DNA of 26,014 nucleotides from Propionivibrio sp. (GTDB lineage Bacteria; Pseudomonadota; Gammaproteobacteria; Burkholderiales; Rhodocyclaceae), in the NCBI GenBank assembly GCA_017990155.1, contig JAGNOM010000003.1:1-26014 (forward strand). The letters are read 5' to 3'. The notes under the pieces were generated by a model. That model did not search any database and was not told the DNA's origin. It was given only the letters and a program-made list of their open reading frames with translations. A program made the position numbers and the translations under genes. Positions 23,943 to 26,014 of the stretch are shown here, one piece after another (position 1 is the stretch's first letter; each line of letters begins with the position of its first letter).

Positions 23943-25435
23943 TTCGAGACGTCCTCTTCGATGCGCTGGCATCGCGCCCGGACGACTCGATCGTGTTTCG
24001 CGGAGCAACCGCCGACTGGAGCGCGCTGGCCGTCCGCGTGGAAGTCGAGCGCCTGGCCGCTCGGCTCCTTGGCAAGCACGTCGTCGCCCTGCTGGCTGAC
24101 AACTCGCCGGAGTGGGCGCTCACCGATCTCGCCGCGCTGCGCGCAGGCACCGCACTCTTGCCGCTGCCAGCTTTCTTCACCCCAGCGCAGTTGCAGCATG
24201 CGCTGAACCAGAGCGGCGCAGATCTCATCGTCACCGACCAGCCCGAACGCATCGCGGCGCTCGATATCGGTTTCTCCACGATGCGGAGCGAAGGCAGCCT
24301 GCACTGGATGACGCGAACCGTGTCGCCGGTCGCGCTCCCCGAAGGCACGGCGAAGATCTCCTATACCTCGGGCAGCACCGGCACGCCGAAAGGCGTTTGC
24401 CTGACAGCGGAAGGCTTGATCGATACGGCTCGCGCCGTGAAGTCGCGACTCCACGATCTCGCGATCGAACGCCATCTGGCCGTTCTGCCGCTCGCGCTGC
24501 TGCTTGAGAACAGCGCCGGAGTTTATGCACCGCTGTTGCGCGGCGCCGAGATTCATCTGCCGCCGCTGGCGAGCCTCGGCTGGCAGGGCATGAGCGGCTT
24601 CGCGCCGAACGTACTACACGCGGCGGTCGCGGAACACCGGCCGAATAGCCTGATTCTGGTCCCGGAGTTGCTGAAAGCCTGGCTGCTTTATCTCGGCAAA
24701 AGCGGCCTGCAAGCGCCGCCCGGCCTCGCCTACGTCGCCGTCGGCGGTTCGCGCGTCGAACACGCCATGTTGATCCAGGCGCGACGGCTCGGCATTCCTG
24801 CCTATCAGGGTTACGGCCTCACCGAATGCGGTTCGGTCGTCAGCCTCAACCGTCCCGGCGACGATGGGAACGATGTCGGGCGCCCACTGCCGCACGTTCG
24901 CGTCGTCATTCGACAGGACGAGGTTCATCTGAGCACGCGCGCCTTTCTCGGTTATCTGGGCCATCGAGGGATCGAGGCTGCGAACACGCAAGCGTCTTTT
25001 CCCACCGGTGATCTCGGCTACTTCGGCGAGGACGGCCATCTCAATTTGTCCGGCCGACGCAAGAACCTCCTGATCACCTCCTTCGGTCGCAACATTTCAC
25101 CGGAGTGGGTCGAATCGACGCTCGTTGCGCAGCCGGAGATCGTACAAGCGATCGTCACCGGTGATGCGCGCGACGTGCTCTCGGCGATGGTCGTGCCCTT
25201 CCCCGGCATCAACCGCGACCAGATGGCCGCCGCCATCGCCCGTGCCAACGCCCAGTTGCCCGATTACGCACGCATCGGCCACTGGATCGACGCTGCCCCT
25301 TTCACGCTCCAGAACGGACTCGCGACCGGCAACGGCCGCCCGGTCCGTTCCGCAATTCTCGATCACTACGCCGCACCAATCGCGGCGCTTTACCACGATA
25401 CCCAGGATGAGGAAAACACCCATGTCGTTCTATGA
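23939..25435 (+). CDS. AMP-dependent (fatty) acid synthetase/ligase
   Basis: A 498-residue ANL-superfamily enzyme that should activate a carboxylic acid as acyl-AMP. The phosphate loop YTSGSTGTPKG is at residues 142-152. YGLTECGSV is the A5 motif. TGDLGYFGEDGHLNLSGRRKN holds the A7/A8 hinge region. In the C-terminal domain the A10 position normally occupied by lysine (xGKxxR) is arginine R467 in TGNGRPVR. No carrier-protein domain is fused. It overlaps the hemolysin-family gene by four bases and the next gene by 14 bases, so the three are tightly coupled. The acyl substrate is unknown; the context suggests a fatty acid. Confidence 0.9.
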   Translation: MIRDVLFDALASRPDDSIVFRGATADWSALAVRVEVERLAARLLGKHVVALLADNSPEWALTDLAALRAGTALLPLPAFFTPAQLQHALNQSGADLIVTDQPERIAALDIGFSTMRSEGSLHWMTRTVSPVALPEGTAKISYTSGSTGTPKGVCLTAEGLIDTARAVKSRLHDLAIERHLAVLPLALLLENSAGVYAPLLRGAEIHLPPLASLGWQGMSGFAPNVLHAAVAEHRPNSLILVPELLKAWLLYLGKSGLQAPPGLAYVAVGGSRVEHAMLIQARRLGIPAYQGYGLTECGSVVSLNRPGDDGNDVGRPLPHVRVVIRQDEVHLSTRAFLGYLGHRGIEAANTQASFPTGDLGYFGEDGHLNLSGRRKNLLITSFGRNISPEWVESTLVAQPEIVQAIVTGDARDVLSAMVVPFPGINRDQMAAAIARANAQLPDYARIGHWIDAAPFTLQNGLATGNGRPVRSAILDHYAAPIAALYHDTQDEENTHVVL

Positions 25436-26014
25436 AACACTGGCCGCCGAGACGGCCGAAGCCCGCAACTACCTGCTCTCGTCGCCCATCGTCGCCGACT
25501 GCCTGCGCGGCGAAGTCAGCCTGCCGAGCTATCTTGCCTTTCTCGGCCAAGCCTTCCACCACGTGCGCCATACGACGCCGCTTCTGATGTCGCTGGGCGG
25601 CCGGCTGCCGGAACGCCTCGCCTGGATGCGTCGCGCAGTCGCCGAGTACATCGAGGAGGAGATCGGTCACGAGGAATGGATTCTCAATGACATCGCGGCG
25701 GCCGGCGGCGACGCCGAAGCGGTGCGCGCAAGCCGTCCCGGTCTGCCAGCTGAAGTCATGGTCGCCTACGCCTACGATCTCGTCGCGCGCGGCAACCCCG
25801 CGGCCTTCTTCGGCATGGTCTTCGTGCTCGAAGGGACGAGCGTCGCGCTGGCGTTGCAGGCGGCCGACCGCATCCAGCAGACATTGGGCTTGCCCGACAC
25901 GGCCATCTCCTACCTGCGCTCGCACGGTACGCTCGATCAGGAACACACCAAGCATCTCGCTTCGCTGCTTGAAAAGATGACGCCGGAAGACCAGGCCGAC
26001 GTGGTGCATGCGGC
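25422..26014 (+). CDS. Heme-oxygenase-fold iron-containing redox protein (TenA-like), 3' end outside the window
   Basis: A frame open from ATG at 25422 to the window end (197 codons, no stop). GAGGAAA (25409-25415) is a good ribosome-binding site, and the start lies 14 bases inside the ligase gene. The product is all-helical, with the family layout of TenA/HDO proteins: AFHHVRHTTP (residues 45-53), EYIEEEIGHEEWILND (75-90), VFVLEGTS (133-140) and DQEHTKHL (172-179). E80, H83, E137, H175 and H178 are candidates for metal ligands as in heme-oxygenase-like diiron oxidases such as UndA. The hydroxymethylpyrimidine or thiaminase role of true TenA is unlikely in this setting. The reaction is unknown; an oxidation of the ligase product is plausible. 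Confidence 0.85.
   Translation, partial: MSFYETLAAETAEARNYLLSSPIVADCLRGEVSLPSYLAFLGQAFHHVRHTTPLLMSLGGRLPERLAWMRRAVAEYIEEEIGHEEWILNDIAAAGGDAEAVRASRPGLPAEVMVAYAYDLVARGNPAAFFGMVFVLEGTSVALALQAADRIQQTLGLPDTAISYLRSHGTLDQEHTKHLASLLEKMTPEDQADVVHA

Overview
The window looks like chromosomal DNA of a GC-rich Gram-negative betaproteobacterium. The mix of families (NCS1/CytX permease, YejM-like sulfatase, DUF454 and DUF2062 proteins, several c-di-GMP and chemotaxis genes) would fit the Rhodocyclales, but no marker gene here fixes the taxon, so this is inference. Most of the window is ordinary core and signalling gene content. One block (about 10.75-14.5 kb) has accessory character.

Layout. 1-1.9 kb: a TetR repressor with a membrane-anchored metallo-beta-lactamase-fold hydrolase, and a matching operator on each side of tetR. 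1.9-4.2 kb: a cytidylate-kinase-like protein (minus strand) divergent from D-serine dehydratase. 4.2-7.8 kb: DUF454 protein, a small ORF, a membrane diguanylate cyclase, a DUF2062 protein and a PAS histidine kinase. 8-10.6 kb: an NCS1 (CytX-like) permease convergent with an ammonium channel that has a clear sigma-54 promoter. 10.75-14.04 kb (minus strand): a single-chain MmeI-type restriction-modification enzyme followed by a DUF4258-DUF2283 pair that resembles a toxin-antitoxin module. 14.04-14.65 kb: a REP-like intergenic stretch, then tRNA-Leu(GAG) with promoter and probable terminator. 14.7-19.7 kb: an AHL-lactonase-like hydrolase, a chemotaxis receptor, a palindromic interspersed repeat, and a triple-PAS diguanylate cyclase.

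19.7-26 kb holds the most interesting arrangement. One set encodes a YejM/PbgA-like inner-membrane sulfatase, a SAM methyltransferase and a PAP2 phosphatase. The next set encodes a thermostable-hemolysin-family protein, an acyl-AMP ligase and a heme-oxygenase-fold diiron-type protein cut by the window end. Each set is preceded by a TTAAG direct repeat with 11-bp period and the same 10-nt distance to a -10-like hexamer. This is the architecture of a PmrA/QseB-type response-regulator box. I infer a co-regulated envelope-modification and lipid-metabolite regulon under a two-component system encoded elsewhere.

Starts were moved from the longest reading frame where a Shine-Dalgarno sequence, promoter or operator argued for it (MBL hydrolase 726, histidine kinase 6467, amtB 10563, DUF2283 10938, lactonase-like gene 14745).
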